Source of the DNA: Agrypnia vestita
Taxonomy: Eukaryota > Arthropoda > Insecta > Trichoptera > Phryganeidae
DNA: 64,000 nt
NCBI GenBank assembly: GCA_016648135.1
Contig: JADDOH010010118.1
Location: 1-64,000, forward strand
Direction: 5' to 3'
The translations under genes and the position numbers were made by a program. Position 1 is the first letter of the stretch. The number at the start of each line of letters is the position of its first letter. Under the pieces are notes generated by a model. That model was not told the origin of the DNA and did not search any database. It worked only from the letters and a program-made list of their open reading frames with translations. Positions 33,015 through 44,804 of the stretch are shown here, one piece after another.

Positions 33015-33759
33015 TGAAGACCCCATGGCAAGAAGTTGTTATCTAACATTCAATGCAAATTAGACATTTGCATTTCGCCTTTGAAAAATATGTTTTATTG
33101 CTAATTCAAGATTTATTTGTATTTATTTATGTCACAACACAAGTAAAAAAACGCATTTATGCACAAAAAAATAAAAATATACTAATTTTCCCTAAAAAAC
33201 GTAGTTAACAACCATTTTTTCGCCTCTGGAACACATTTTTAATAGAAAAACACCTTTTTAAAATTGGTAAAACACGAACATCAAACAACCCTTCAAATGC
33301 TATCCGTTTTTACCATCAATTATCCAAAATTATAAAATACCTGGCATGTTAATTAATAATACAAAACATGGTATGTACCATTTAAAATTATTGAAAAATA
33401 ATATATAAGTACATATTATAATAGTCTTCAAATAAAAACAAATATATGACAGTACTGCCAGAGTAAAATTTATATTAACCATAAATATTCCAATCAACTT
33501 AAAAGGCGTGTTAATTTCAGAACGATGGCATGAACATGTTATTATCGAAGATAACATGTTCTTCCCATTAGTAACTGATTTGATTTTTATGAAAAAGTTC
33601 AGTTAACATGTTCATCCCTATGATTTGAACATGTTCTAATTATTTTTAAGTTCTGAAATTATTTTCAATGGAAAGAGCGTATATTATTTAGTTTAGAGGG
33701 CTTATTAACAAATTTTTGACAAAAATGTTAGTTAACAACTTCTTGCCATGAGGTCTTCA
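33015..33759. mobile_element. TIR element X, copy 1 (745 bp)
   Basis: Ends TGAAGACCCCATGGCAAGAA and TGAAGACCTCATGGCAAGAA (reverse complement) give TIRs of about 28 bp ending in GTTGTTA. The interior is AT-rich without coding capacity and holds clustered palindromes (GAACATGTTATTATC, GATAACATGTTC, then GAACATGTTC). A close second copy is at 58837-59561. The target duplication is unclear (GT on both sides would be only 2 bp). Non-autonomous DNA transposon, superfamily undetermined. Confidence 0.8.
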
Positions 33760-33855
33760 GTTGTCACGTGTGGACTATGGTAATAGTATTTATGCTGGCT
33801 GCCCAAGTTTCAGCTGGATAGATGATACACGAGACGACGTGGTGTAACAGAGTTA

Positions 33856-34354
33856 GGCCTGGTTGTAAAGTTGGATTAAAGGAAAAGTTCATTTAAAGCA
33901 TAGATTTGGATGTTTGATTTGTGGAGAGCGCAAAAATCTATGCATTAAAAACAATTAAAGACTTTATATCATTTAAAAATGATCTAAAGGACATTAACAA
34001 AAAAATTTCTTGAAATTCCTTTATATGTATTTATTTTCGTCTATTTTTGATTCCTGATATTTTGTTTACTTTCTTGTTTCTTGATATTTTCTTTTACTAA
34101 TTTGTTTAATACTTTTGTTATAAAAATTGTAATATTTATAAATAATATGATGTGATTTACTCCTACCATAACCGCGAGCGTCAGCTCTTTTATGGAGAGT
34201 AATACGAACTTATTGTATGAATGATCTTTGTATTCCAATAAATTTTGTACCACATATATTATACTAAAATATATTATAATAAATAAATATATAAATATAC
34301 CTATTAAAAAATTAAACAAAATATTGATATAAACCGAAGTGATGCAACCGGCCC
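33856..34354. mobile_element. Harbinger-like element (499 bp)
   Basis: Ends GGCCTGGTTG and the complement of CAACCGGCCC, flanked by TTA (33853-33855, 34355-34357). The left part resembles the MITE at 1766. The interior is AT-rich; a minus-strand frame at 34041-34319 is hydrophobic low-complexity sequence, not a transposase. Confidence 0.6.
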
Positions 34355-34359
34355 TTAGT

Positions 34360-34974
34360 CCATGATATCTTAGTTAGATTGCTGCCTAGATTATGAGTCA
34401 TGTTCAAGCAACGACGACGTAATATCGATAGTTAAGGAAATAAGCTACATGAAATTTTTATTTCTTTTTCAATTTTTTTCCGGCTTATCAGATGGCGCAA
34501 ATAATAGTGATATAAAATAAAAAAGTATAAAAAGCAAAATAACCTGTTTCTCTATGTAACTATGCCCGTCACTAATGCCAACAGGTGGCGCAAATAATTA
34601 TGATATTAAATAAAGAGGTGTAAAAAGTAAAAAGAATGATAATTCTCAATGCAGCAATGTTCATCTCTAATGCTATTAGTACAGATAATTGCACAGCAAA
34701 ATTGAATGAAGGTGATTTAAAAATATTGATTGTATATTTTAATTATGGACTTTCTATTTTACACATAAATAATTTTGGTCTGAAATTGAACAATTTAGAA
34801 TCATTAGAAATTAGTAAAGCGTGTAATAGTAAACAAAATATTATTAATAATCAATTAAATTTAACTACTAGCCCAATTTTTCAATAATTGCGAGTAATCA
34901 AAAACTTCAGCAATAATATTTAAAAATAAATTTTCTAGATATTTTGTGACATATACCTGTATATATCTATAGTA
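34360..34974. other. No gene; FB-B-like piece and a duplicated ~90-bp unit
   Basis: 34370-34460 resembles part of the FB-B foldback (TGAGTCATGTTCAAGCAAC). GGCGCAAATAAT-TATGATAT units repeat at about 34493 and 34585. An 83-codon frame (34636-34887) is AT-driven and unrecognised. Confidence 0.45.
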
Positions 34975-35045
34975 TATAATATTATATATTATATATATTA
35001 ATTATCCATATATATATATTATATATATATCTCTATATATAACAC
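34975..35045. repeat. TA-rich microsatellite
   Basis: A run of TATA dinucleotides with interruptions. It is followed by CCTGACGATGGAAAGG and CCGAAACATGTAGG, a Penelope-like terminal motif. Confidence 0.7.
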
Positions 35046-36774
35046 CCTGACGATGGAAAGGTATTTCCGAAACATGTAGGTGTAATTAATCAAATAATAT
35101 AAGTAGATTTATACAAATAATACAATCAATATTTTAAAAAATGTCAATCTACAATGTTGCTGAATAAATTGAAAAAAAAGAAGATGATTTAGTACTAGCT
35201 ACGTGACAACCTGTGACAAAAGTACGTCATTTTTGACGTCAGTAAAAAATATTTCGCCGCGAGTTTTTCCAGCTGAAACAAGATAAAGGTCAAGGGGAAG
35301 ACGACCATAAAGTTGGAAGTGAAGAAAGAACACCAGATGGCTCTTGAAAAAAGCAATTGAACGCTAAAAAGGGGCGGAGCGAGCGTGCCGCGGGCCCGCC
35401 CACCCCCAAATTATAAAATCGATGGCGAGCGATATTGGATTTCGGTTTTTTCAAACCTCACAACAGCTGACAGGCATCTTTAATATTGTTATACACCAAT
35501 ATCCATTTTTACCTCGGTATTTTTTAATGTACAACAACATATTACTTCCTTCTTTTTGTTTTGGCGACAGTTTTAATTATTATTAATACCTATACCTAAT
35601 AGTTTTTATTTAGTCTAAATATATTTGAAATTAGGCTATAGTTAGTAACTTGATGGAATGTAAACTTAGACAATTAGAATCTGACACGCAATCAGCGCGC
35701 GGCTCGTGTTGCGCGGTCACGCAAGGTTCGTTATTAATTAGCATTATTTTTCGTGATTATTCACGAGTGTACGGCTAGTATGATAAGAATAATTTTGATA
35801 GGAATATTACGAAACATATATATTTTTATTTTTTTTGTTTTTCATTTATTGGTTTTCTTACAGCCATATAATTATTAAATCTTAAAAAAAAACAATTATT
35901 GATGTACAGAGCCTTGGGCCAATTACAAGAAAACACATATATACAAGAATATTATAGGTACCAGGATCGATAAAAAAATAAGAAAAAAAATATGTCAAAT
36001 AGTGAGTTTGTGTGAGTGTGTGTATTTGTGTGTTTTTATATGTCCGTGTGTGTATGCGTTTTTGTGTGTTCGTGTGTGTGTTCACATGTGTGGGAAGAAA
36101 AATTTTATCGCGCGAGTTTATACGTAAGGGATTTTGTAAACTGCTCAAAACTTAAATATAAAATATCGAGATCTGCAAAGTATATGCTTATGTTAATGCT
36201 TTAATGTTCTCTCACTGCTCGCCACTGTTAGTTTAATTATAACAGACGGCAAATTAGCGTGAGCGAATCTTCCCCTAAAAAATCGGAAAAAATTACACTT
36301 TTTATATAAAAAAAGCTGGAATTCCTGGAATATTTGGAGAATTCCCTCGATTAGGGCACGCGCGACTAATCAGGGAGGCGCCATCTCCAATCGCTTCTGG
36401 ACCAGCTCTCCCAAGACCAGGAGTGTGCTATTAGTGATTCTCCTCGCCCTTCTCGCCTTTGTCTATGGACCGATCTAACCGCTGATTTATGGCTTTAATG
36501 TGAACACCGCAAAACCTTGATTTTGTGCAATTTATTTATAAATCAGCAAATAAAAGATTCCGTATAGATTTATTTTTTAACTCTACGAACAAATATCTCG
36601 AACGAAGTGAGACATGTGTTTCAATTTAATTGGATTGCTTGAGACTTGAAGATTTCATAGCATTTTGTTATCTCAAAAAAGTATTAAATAATATATAATT
36701 TACACTAAACTAACATTTTTTGGGAGCAGCAGTCTCTGTCGTCATCAGGTGTAACTTTATTAATTTACGTGTTA
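35046..36774. other. No gene seen; TG microsatellite 36002-36095
   Basis: Mostly AT-rich. The (TG)n-rich stretch creates opposing open frames. A GC-richer block at 36355-36480 and one at 35345-35420 are unrecognised. Confidence 0.45.
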
Positions 36775-37255
36775 AAAAATCTTATTAATAATAATATTAA
36801 TATTTTGATAATTTATATAGCGCCGTTTTCGCGAATACTCACCTCAAAGTTTAAACAGAAAATTATCTTACAAAACAACTTATTGTTAAAAAAAACTTAT
36901 TCACTATTTACTAGGTGGCATGCAAGAAATGGAATTAATATATATATAATAGTTGGGAGTGCCTAAAACAATTAGGTGTTTTCGCGGAGTGCACACTAGG
37001 AGTGGAAAACATTAGCTAGAGTTGTTGTGGTCAGATTCTATAGATCAGATTCTATTGTCTAAATAAATGCGTCTTAAGTTGTTTTTTGAACTGTGGTAAG
37101 CTGTCTGTATGTCTCAGTTTATTAGGTAGTTTGTTCCACAACTTTGGTCCAGCCACAGCGAAAGCACGATCATCGAAATTAGTTTTGTGGACGCGATTTA
37201 TTTCAGCTAACCTTTTTGTATTAGAGGTTGATGCTGAAAAAAAATCCCAATTAAC
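36775..37255 (-). pseudogene. CR1/L2-type LINE 3' end, minus strand
   Basis: The minus strand encodes NFDDRAFAVAGPKLWNKLP, then LRHTDSLPQFKKQLKTHLFR and a stop (TAG at 37052-37054). R-A-F-x-V-A-x-P-K-L-W-N-x-L-P is the hallmark C terminus of CR1/L2-type ORF2. The 3' UTR follows down to GCGCTATATAAA-type sequence and a short (ATT)n tail near 36780. The UTR recurs in plus orientation at 45095-45355. Confidence 0.85.
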
Positions 37256-37289
37256 CTAAAAAGAAAAGCATGATTTAATCATGCATACC

Positions 37290-37480
37290 GCCAGTGATGA
37301 CGTATAGAGTGGAGACTAGGGCCCTTACAAAGAAAAGTGTAGAAAAGCTCTAATGCACGCAACGATCCATGGAGAGATCCATGCTTGGAGTAAGCCTAAG
37401 AGATGAATTAGAAACGACGAAATTAGGCGCAGAACTAGAGTAGAGGATATCATGGATCGTGTAACGAAGCTAAAATCGTT
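37290..37480 (+). pseudogene. LINE family C fragment
   Basis: It matches 26368-26530: GATGACGTATAGAGTGGAG, then K-K-S-V-E-K-L, R-S-M-E-R-S-M-L-G-V-S-L-R-D. Truncated on both sides with a 1-bp deletion. Confidence 0.75.
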
Positions 37481-38254
37481 CATTTAGAAGTTGCAAACTG
37501 CGCTTTATGGGTTACGGTGTGCTTATTCATTACATCCGTTCTGCATTTTGGGACATGAAATAGCTCGTGACCTCGATTTCGGAAATAATTATTTGGTACA
37601 AACAGGGCAATTTACAATTTTACTCAGAATTAGAAACGAATGGGTTTAAACTTGTGCTGATTTTTTGCGAAAACCGTGCAATGTAATATTTCAAATAATT
37701 TATTTGTAAATTTCAATGTCTTGTGATTATTTTTGCAGCTTCAGGATACAAAAGGGTGGAAAAAATAGTGTCTGAATCATCACTCAACTGTTGTTTAATA
37801 ACCGCAGATGTCTCTCACCCCCGACCGCACCCTCCCACCCTCCCCCCTTCATCCCTCCGTCGCCGCGCTACCTCCAGCCCGACTCCAGTAAAACATCCCT
37901 AAATAAGGGTAATTTCGGCCCGATAAACTATTTATTGCGGCGGTCATATTTCATTGTCGTGCCGTGAGATAAATCAGTTTGGGCCCAAGATATAAATGTT
38001 TTATATTTATTTTATTTACGAATGTTTTCTTGTGATAAATACACATCAGTAAATATAATAACTGAGATGCCTAACCCATTGACCTATGAACCATTGACTT
38101 ATTTGACTTCTGAATACCTTTAGACCGACCCTACCGTTTAATTTTGGGTTACCTGAGATCAAGGTCCCGAGTAAATGAAAACCGGGACCCTTAGATGTCG
38201 TATAAAGCAAACCGAAGCTGCACTTTTACGCATAAATAAGGTATTGTGCAGCCG
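37481..38254. other. No gene seen
   Basis: AT-rich, with a C-rich run (37818-37880) containing CTCACCCCCGACCGCACC. Nothing coding. Confidence 0.45.
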
Positions 38255-39420
38255 TGACCTAAATTTTGAAAGATTTTGAGATGTGGCTTTATAGACACGT
38301 TCTGAAAGTTTCTTGAGTGGACAGAATTACGAATTTTGAAGTCCTCTGGCGTATTGAAATATACCGAGAAGCGCTGCGGACAATCAAGATAAGAAGGCTT
38401 GAGTATCTCTGACATATTTATTGAAATTAACGGACATAGTCCAATAAAATATATTACATAACATGAACAACATAAAATACATCAAAATAAAAGTTACAGC
38501 AATTTAAAACAAAAGCAAGGACAAATGAAAAGTACTAACAAGATGGAGACAAGATCTGGATAATCTAATCAGAGATTGTTTGAATCTGGACAGAATTACA
38601 TCGAAGAAGTCCAGATTTTGTCTTGAGTTTATAAGACGACATAACCGTGATATGGGAGCATGGAATCCATAATTGGTTCTATGATGGATAAAGAACAACA
38701 CTTCATTATTTCTGAGTCTACGGTAAGGGATATAGAATTTTATTTGGCACAGTAACGAAGGCACATCAGTGTGGCCGTTTAATATTTTGTATATGGTGAT
38801 TAAGTCAGTGTTTTCTCTGTGTTTTTGGAGGTTATATATTTTTAACATTGACTCAATTTCGCTGTACGAGTAGTCTCCTCTATCCAAGCCCATCATCCAT
38901 GCAACTTTTCAAGAAGCGATATTGCACGGATTCGATGTGACTTGTTTTGTTTATATAGAAGGGAGACAAAATCACAGAGGCAAATTTTATTTATTTATTT
39001 ATGTTAGAGAAAATTAACAGCATATTAACATATTAATATAGTAATTTATTAGAACATAGTTAATAAGATAAAATATTCTAAGGTAGGACGGACAAGTGAA
39101 CAATAAAGAGTTTTGATAGTGTAAATATTTGTGAAATCAGAAGACATTCTGTTGACAAAGTCTAAGAGTTTTAAGGATTTATTTACCACACAATCTATTT
39201 GTTCATTAAATGTAAGTTTTTAGTCCAGAATGACTCCAAGGTCCTTGATAGACTTGACTACACCCAAATTCATATTTTCTATTCTGTGGTATCAAAGTAT
39301 AGTTCAAACCACCAATCATCCAGAGAAAAATAAGTGGAAAAAGAAGCGTAGGAAGACGCCGCATCTCACGGCTGCCCATCTTGAGAGACTGGTACCAGCG
39401 TGACTCCACTGAATAGGCAT
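38255..39420 (+). pseudogene. LINE family F remnant split by a jockey insertion
   Basis: 38255-38425 reads FEMWLYRHVLKVS then V-D-R-I-T-N and T-I-K-I-R-R-L-E-Y-L, as in 16629-17060. The next segment of the same protein (G-K-R-S-V-G-R-R-R-I-S-R-L then LRDWYQRDST) appears only at about 39320-39420. Between them lies a minus-strand jockey-type fragment. Confidence 0.6.
38440..39285 (-). pseudogene. Jockey-type LINE fragment
   Basis: From 39285 down: KDLGVILD, KLTFNEQIDCVVNKSLKLLD, FVNRMSSDFTNIYTIKTLYC and SLVRPTLEY, an interruption of about 70 AT-rich bp near 39000, then a 130-codon frame (38504-38896) with L-K-I-Y-N-L-Q-K-H-R, then NTDLITIYKILNGH, RTNYGFHAPISRLCRLINS and DFFDVILSRFKQSL. These are successive landmarks from the RT end to the C terminus of a jockey-clade ORF2. 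Confidence 0.85.
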
Positions 39421-40789
39421 GATGACAGCTTTTGAAATAACCTTCTATAATCTAGGTACATGTCTACCATTACCGAAAATAACATTATTTTACTAATAGA
39501 TTAAATTTTTATGCAAATTTTATATTTAATTTCGCGTGAAAACGTTTGCGTCTACGTGACGTCAAGCCTAAGTAAACATTGCATTGTGTCGATGACACCA
39601 GTTCAAGAGACACGGTGGTGGTTACTTAGACGTGACGTCATTCGCTATGATCGGTGTTTCAGTTAAAATGGCGGATTGCACAATTTTATTTTATTGAAAA
39701 TCATATTAATCTCAATGTGTGTTTTAAAACTGGATCATTTTTAGAATCCTTTCAAAATATTTTCTTCTCTAAAATCACTTATTATATAATTTTTGAATAT
39801 TTTCATCGTGCCTAATGTTGAGCAGTGGTGATCGTCAATGCGATTGCCGACCTTCGATAGGAGATGGCACTATAAGAAGAAGAAGACCTCAATTTAAATT
39901 TACGAATGTGAATGACACGATGCTACGTGTTACCTGTACTATGAGGAGTGGAATCGTGGACTAACTGAAATTATGCTTAAGCGATTTGAAGCTTTTTAAA
40001 ATACTATTAAACCAAATAAACTTAGAAATTGCAATGTTTTGGCCTTATCGTGATACGACATCCAGAAAAATACATACAAAAATACATTTCGTTACATACA
40101 TATGTAATTTTTGTCTATTACCGAAGGTTACCCGTCGAATTGCAAAAAAATCAGTTACCAATCAACTGCGCAATCAGATACAAATCTCAAATAACTATTA
40201 GTGTATCACCGGTTAAAATACCATCACTAGAAAAATAACAGATCCTGCATTATTTAAAAAAAATTGCGAGCAGAACAGGTCCCGCAAGTCGAAGTACATA
40301 CTCGCTGAAAAATCCAAGGCAGTGAATTCACAGTCTAAGTATTTCGAGTCGCTACAAATAAGATAATGTTGGACTTTTGTAATTTTAATTTTAAATTATT
40401 CATATTCATATTTTAGACACATAGAAATATAATATAATAAAAAAATTATAAAAATAACGGCAAGTTCCCAGGCAGCAAAAGCGTGCTTGTATAAGAGGTC
40501 ATCAAACACTATACTATAATTATTAACTATATAATAGAAGAAGTATTTAACAACATTTAATTATATCTCTCACCTAACACAAGTCTTTTCAGATGTTTAT
40601 TGAAGAGTCTTACATTATTTATTTCCTTTGTGTCACTATAAAGTCCATTATTCAAATAAAAATAAATCGCATTAACCAAACAGTAAATTTAAAATTAAAT
40701 TAATTTAGATAAATTATAGATGTATCACGGAGATGAAGATATTTATATGAGAAACGTGCACGTAAGTATTTTCATTGAATGGAACAGGG
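39421..40789. other. No gene seen; paired CRE-like motifs
   Basis: AT-rich. TGACGTCA occurs at 39557-39564 and 39633-39640 with nearby TAAGTAA/TTACTTA, an imperfect inverted repeat. Two overlapping frames at 39986-40238 look random. A short (GAA)n run at 39880 may be a LINE tail. Confidence 0.4.
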
Positions 40790-40850
40790 ATTACGACGTG
40801 TATGAGCTGGCTTAAGTGATCACTACACAATGAAACGTTAACCAATTAAA
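40790..40850 (+). repeat. R2 repeat fragment
   Basis: It contains GAGCTGGCTTAAGTGATCAC then TACACAATGAAACGTTA. Confidence 0.5.
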
Positions 40851-40974
40851 AAATAATTATTTTTTAGTAGAATTCGCTTTAGTCTACGTTTTTTTTTTTG
40901 GGTTAGCAAAAATATTATATATTATAATATTTATTAAAATATTAATAAATATTATATACATCTTGTCGATGCGA

Positions 40975-42251
40975 TGGGCTCGGTAGTCCTATGTTACTTT
41001 GGAAACGTCAACAATACGTTGTTTCAAGTCAACCTTTGGTTTCGAAGACTTCGTGCGTCATCGGCCGCACGCTCGTGATGGAGCCGAGTGACGAGGTGAT
41101 GACGCGGGGAACGGCTCACCGTCCTCTGCGGCGGCCGTGACGACAGCCGGGTGACGTCTCGGGTTGTTGCCACTCCTCACGACACGCGTCACGTGAACCC
41201 TGATCATCCAGAATCTTCCCTCGGTCGAGTCCCGTCAGCGATGGAACATGGAACCAGCCTTCCCTCTAAGAACTAAACAACGAATTTTTTTTCAAAATTT
41301 TCGACGCGTATTTTTTTGTGTTATAATAATTGTAATAATCATAAATAATATTTCATCAATAATATACCTCTATTGACATTTTTAGTTGTAGAAGCACACC
41401 TGAATTGAATTAATATTTAGACTTGTATATTCTTAGGTCTGAGTACAATTGAGTATACTCATATTTTTTTATAATTGATACCTATGCTTTTTCTTAATTT
41501 GTGTTTTATTTTTTATTATTTATTTTGTAATAAATGTGTACTGTTATTATATAAAATAATATCACAGAATATTTAAAAACCCCACACGCGTTGAGAATGA
41601 TAAATAAAAAAATGATAAACAGATAACAGTTTCAAGAAAATGATATTGAACATAGTACAATAATTAATTGTAACTAACTTTTTATATTCTATTATATTTC
41701 ACATATTCAAATAATTTGAGTTAAATATTCACATAAGACAAAATTAAATAGTAGGTAGATAAATTAAAAACACACTAACAAGGATATATGTGGGGGATAA
41801 AAGCAAAGGCAGCAATATCCAAAACAAAATTAGTGCAGTAATCTAGGATTAATAATTTACAATGTACTGAATTCCAGATTTTACATGAAACATAGCCTAC
41901 GAATTTATAGGAAACATGATTTTGAAAGGAAAAGGTACATAGAATCTAGAATTCAGTATATTTTAACGTAATACCAAATCCTCGGTGAAAACATTTTTAT
42001 TTAATGTATATTATAGATATCACAGAGACGAAACTGTATTTATTATGGGAAAGTAGGTATAGAAGTCATTTGGGTGTACATAGGACTTATGACCAATCTT
42101 TGAAATTTTGTTGTTGTTTAGTTCTAGAAGGAAGGCCGGTTCCATGTTCCATCGCTGACAGGACTCGACCGAGGGAAGATTCTGGATGATCAGGGTTCAC
42201 GTGACCCGTGACGCGTGACGCGTGACGCGTGTCGTGAGGAGTGGCAACAAC
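40975..42251. repeat. Long inverted repeat with GC-rich arms
   Basis: 41163-41284 and 42110-42251 are inverted copies (about 120-140 bp), with outer ends GTTGTTGCCACTCCTCACGA and inner ends near AACTAAACAAC. The right arm carries an expanded GTGACGC heptamer run (42202-42228) absent from the left. The interior is AT-rich and holds R3 (about 41780-41850) and R2 (42004-42100) fragments. GC-rich sequence extends left to 40975. I see no clear target duplication. Confidence 0.7.
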
Positions 42252-42999
42252 ATTTTTATTTAATTTTTAGATGTTGCAGCCTTTGCTTTTATACCCCACA
42301 TATAATTTATTCTCTAGGTATAGGTACTGCATGGTCCTACATACATATGAAATATCATTTATGTGTACTGCATAGTCCTATATATCAAATATCATCTGTA
42401 GTTATATTGCGTGGAATAAGAAATATATGTAATTTATAGGTAGGTATTCTGCATTGTCTGGAAGAGGGTTATTAGGTTGAAAAACATTAATAACCTCGTT
42501 ATGCATCGAAAACGTTCAACCAGCCATCACCTAATATCAATAGTTATGCAATATGAAATTTTGCATTTTTTTCAATATTTCCAACTCCTGCAAGGTTATT
42601 AATATTTTGTATATTACCCTGTAGGTATATGGAATATATTTAATAGGATCTCCGCGATGTGGTCTGCTAATGTCTTCGACAATAAATAATTCTCCATCTT
42701 TCTTTAGAGCCTGAAGTTTAAATAACTGCGCCAGCAGGATACGAAAACCACCATTCCAATCACTGCCAGGTCATCATCAGGTCATTTAAATAAATATACA
42801 TAGGTAGGTACATATATATGGATCTTCTTTTAAAAGTACTTAAATGCTTGTAAATAATAATAGTTTTCCCTTCTGAAGTAGACGAATGAATAAATAACGC
42901 ATATGTAGGTACTACCGCATACAAAAGTGTCATCTGCCCTAAAAAAAAAACTCATTAAATTCACGTGCCCAAATATATCCCCCAATGGCAATATGCCGT
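42252..42999. other. No gene; R3 and FB-B fragments
   Basis: 42260-42300 is a minus-strand R3 piece (GCAGCCTTTGCTTTTATACC). 42480-42620 resembles FB-B (TAATATCAATAGTTATGCAA, TTTTGCATTTTTTTC). The rest is AT-rich. Confidence 0.45.
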
Positions 43000-43310
43000 T
43001 TGGTGCGCGCGTATTTTTTTTCATTTTTTTCTTCTATTTTTGTCCGTAATGCGCGCCGTACGCTAATGTATCCCATTCCCGTTTTCTACAACATTGGGGA
43101 GAAGACAAATGTCCCCTATTCCCCCCGTAATTTCAAAAATAAACGGGAGAGGGTGGAGTGTTTTAGGCGGGAGCCATTTTGGAGACGAAAAAACACTTCG
43201 GTTCTTCGCGATTGGTTCAAAAAGTTGATAAAAAGCTTCGTTGCGGAAGAGAGGGCCGCGAGATTGCGTAGAGTTGGGTACTTTTTTACAGGATTAGGGC
43301 GTATTATCTA
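43000..43310. other. GC-richer island, function unknown
   Basis: A 108-codon plus-strand frame (42985-43311) spans it: RNARRTLMYPIPVFYN, then RRVGYFFTGLGRII. No family is recognised. It contains GGGAGCCATTTTGGAG, a motif shared by several islands here. I do not call it a gene. Confidence 0.35.
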
Positions 43311-44034
43311 AGTACCTACCCTGGGATGTAAGAATTATATGACACTCCCCTAATTTAAAAGTAAGTTACCCACACAAGTCACACGTTTTTATCTCAAATG
43401 TTGATTTATTTAATATCTTTGTAAGCTTAATTTTATTTATTAGTTACCAATTATTCATGGCATATTGTAAAGGTTGTAGGTATTGTTATTTATTTTTCTT
43501 ATTTTAAATTACCTTTGTTTTTTTCAATGTACGTAGGTACCTATATATATTTATACGGCATGTAGTAGGTACAATTAACTAAACTTACAAAAATATAAGT
43601 AACTAAAATTGTATAGGTAGGTACATGTAATGAATACAATATAGCTATCTAAAAAGAAATACAAATAAAATTTTAAAAAAACAGCTTAATATAACAAAAT
43701 GTTTTGACAGTTTCAATAATACTAATTTACACAAATTTTTATTAATCAATTAGAAAAGACATACAGAAAAATCAAATTAACGAAAATATATTTTAACTGC
43801 TACCGGGATTCGAACCAACGGACCTCCTTTCTATCCGGGGATAGCGGGTCTCTTTTTAATTGTTAATAAATCATTAATAAAGCTTTGTTCTGAAATTGCA
43901 ACTTCACAATAATAATGTGTTTTCTGTGATACTAATTTACAATTATGTATGTCCATTTATATACTGCTGATATTTTTCAAGAAGAGATTTTTTTTAATAG
44001 GTAGGTATTTCACTTAAAAATGAGTACGTACGAC
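43311..44034. other. No gene; possible tRNA-like remnant at 43795-43855
   Basis: AT-rich. On the minus strand GGTTCGAATCCCGG is a perfect pol III B box, but the A-box half is not convincing, so it is at most a tRNA or SINE remnant. Confidence 0.4.
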
Positions 44035-44125
44035 TTATTTGATACCATGAGGGAAGAGTGTAAGGTGAGAAGGCTTATCCTCTCTGGCTACCCCTGAGGA
44101 TAAACAACGGGTGGTTATTTAGACG
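44035..44125 (+). pseudogene. LINE family A 3' terminus, degenerate
   Basis: It matches the last about 90 bp of family A: sequence for the ILS-L-A-T-P-like end (TATCCTCTCTGGCTACCCC) followed by GGGTGGTTATTTAG. Upstream parts are lost. Confidence 0.55.
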
Positions 44126-44228
44126 TTTAACCTTAAAAGTTAACAGACAGATAAATTAATGGAAATGTAATGTTTTAAAAATCAAAGAAACATAATGTTT
44201 AAAAGAAAAAACACATATATAGGTATGT

Positions 44229-44804
44229 ACTTCTTGAAACAAACCCATAGAACAGTTTATGAAATTCAAGTACCGTGGGGTGGAGATATCTAGCTACAGC
44301 GATCTGTTTAACGAAGTCAAAGAGCAGACAAACAATGCAGTGGTTATCTCAAGATGCTTAAGAGACATTGTATGGACCAACAAGCATATGCTAGTGGAAA
44401 GCAAAGTCAGAATATATAAAACATGCATAAGACCTATCATGATATACGTTATCGAAGCAAGAGCGGACACGGTGAGAACTAAACACCTTCTCAGAACTAC
44501 CGAGATGAAGACTCTAAGACCCATTGCGGGCAAGACCCTCAGAGACAGGGTACCTAATGAGGAACACATAGGACATTGTAAGATGAAGCAGGCGGAGAAG
44601 GCGTTTCTGGAGGGACCATGTCGAGAGAATGGACCAGACGAAACTTCCCAGAGCCGTGATGCGCGGGATTCCAGAGGGGCGCCGGCCGCCAGGGAGACCA
44701 CCAAAGAGATGGAGAGAGAGCTGGACGTCCTCGTCACAAGCCCAGGACTGACCTGTGAATACAGATCAAGACCTAATAAAAGAAGAAGAAGACTTCTTGA
44801 AACA
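44229..44804 (+). mobile_element. LINE family E insertion with 13-bp target duplication
   Basis: The insert 44242-44791 lies between ACTTCTTGAAACA repeats (44229-44241, 44792-44804). The frame from ATG 44259 encodes FKYRGVEISSYSDLFNEVKE, then NKHMLVESKVRIYKTCIRPI, T-A-like E-A-R-A-D-T and LRTTEMKTLRPIAGKTLRDR, the C-terminal region of an RTE-like RT; downstream the frame is disrupted. It ends in a GAAGAAGAAGA tail. 5'-truncated, fairly young. The 172-codon minus-strand frame over it is a shadow. Confidence 0.85.

Noticed and set aside
33628..33645. GAACATGTTC as a p53-type half-site
   Set aside because: It lies within the palindrome cluster of a transposon; the match is expected from the palindromic structure.
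34636..34887. 83-codon frame as a small gene
   Set aside because: Composition is dominated by N, I, L, K from AT-rich DNA; no start context or homology.
35882..36204. Opposed open frames across a TG-rich stretch
   Set aside because: They arise from the TG microsatellite.
43795..43855. Functional tRNA gene
   Set aside because: Only a B box is good; the A-box half and acceptor stem do not form a tRNA.
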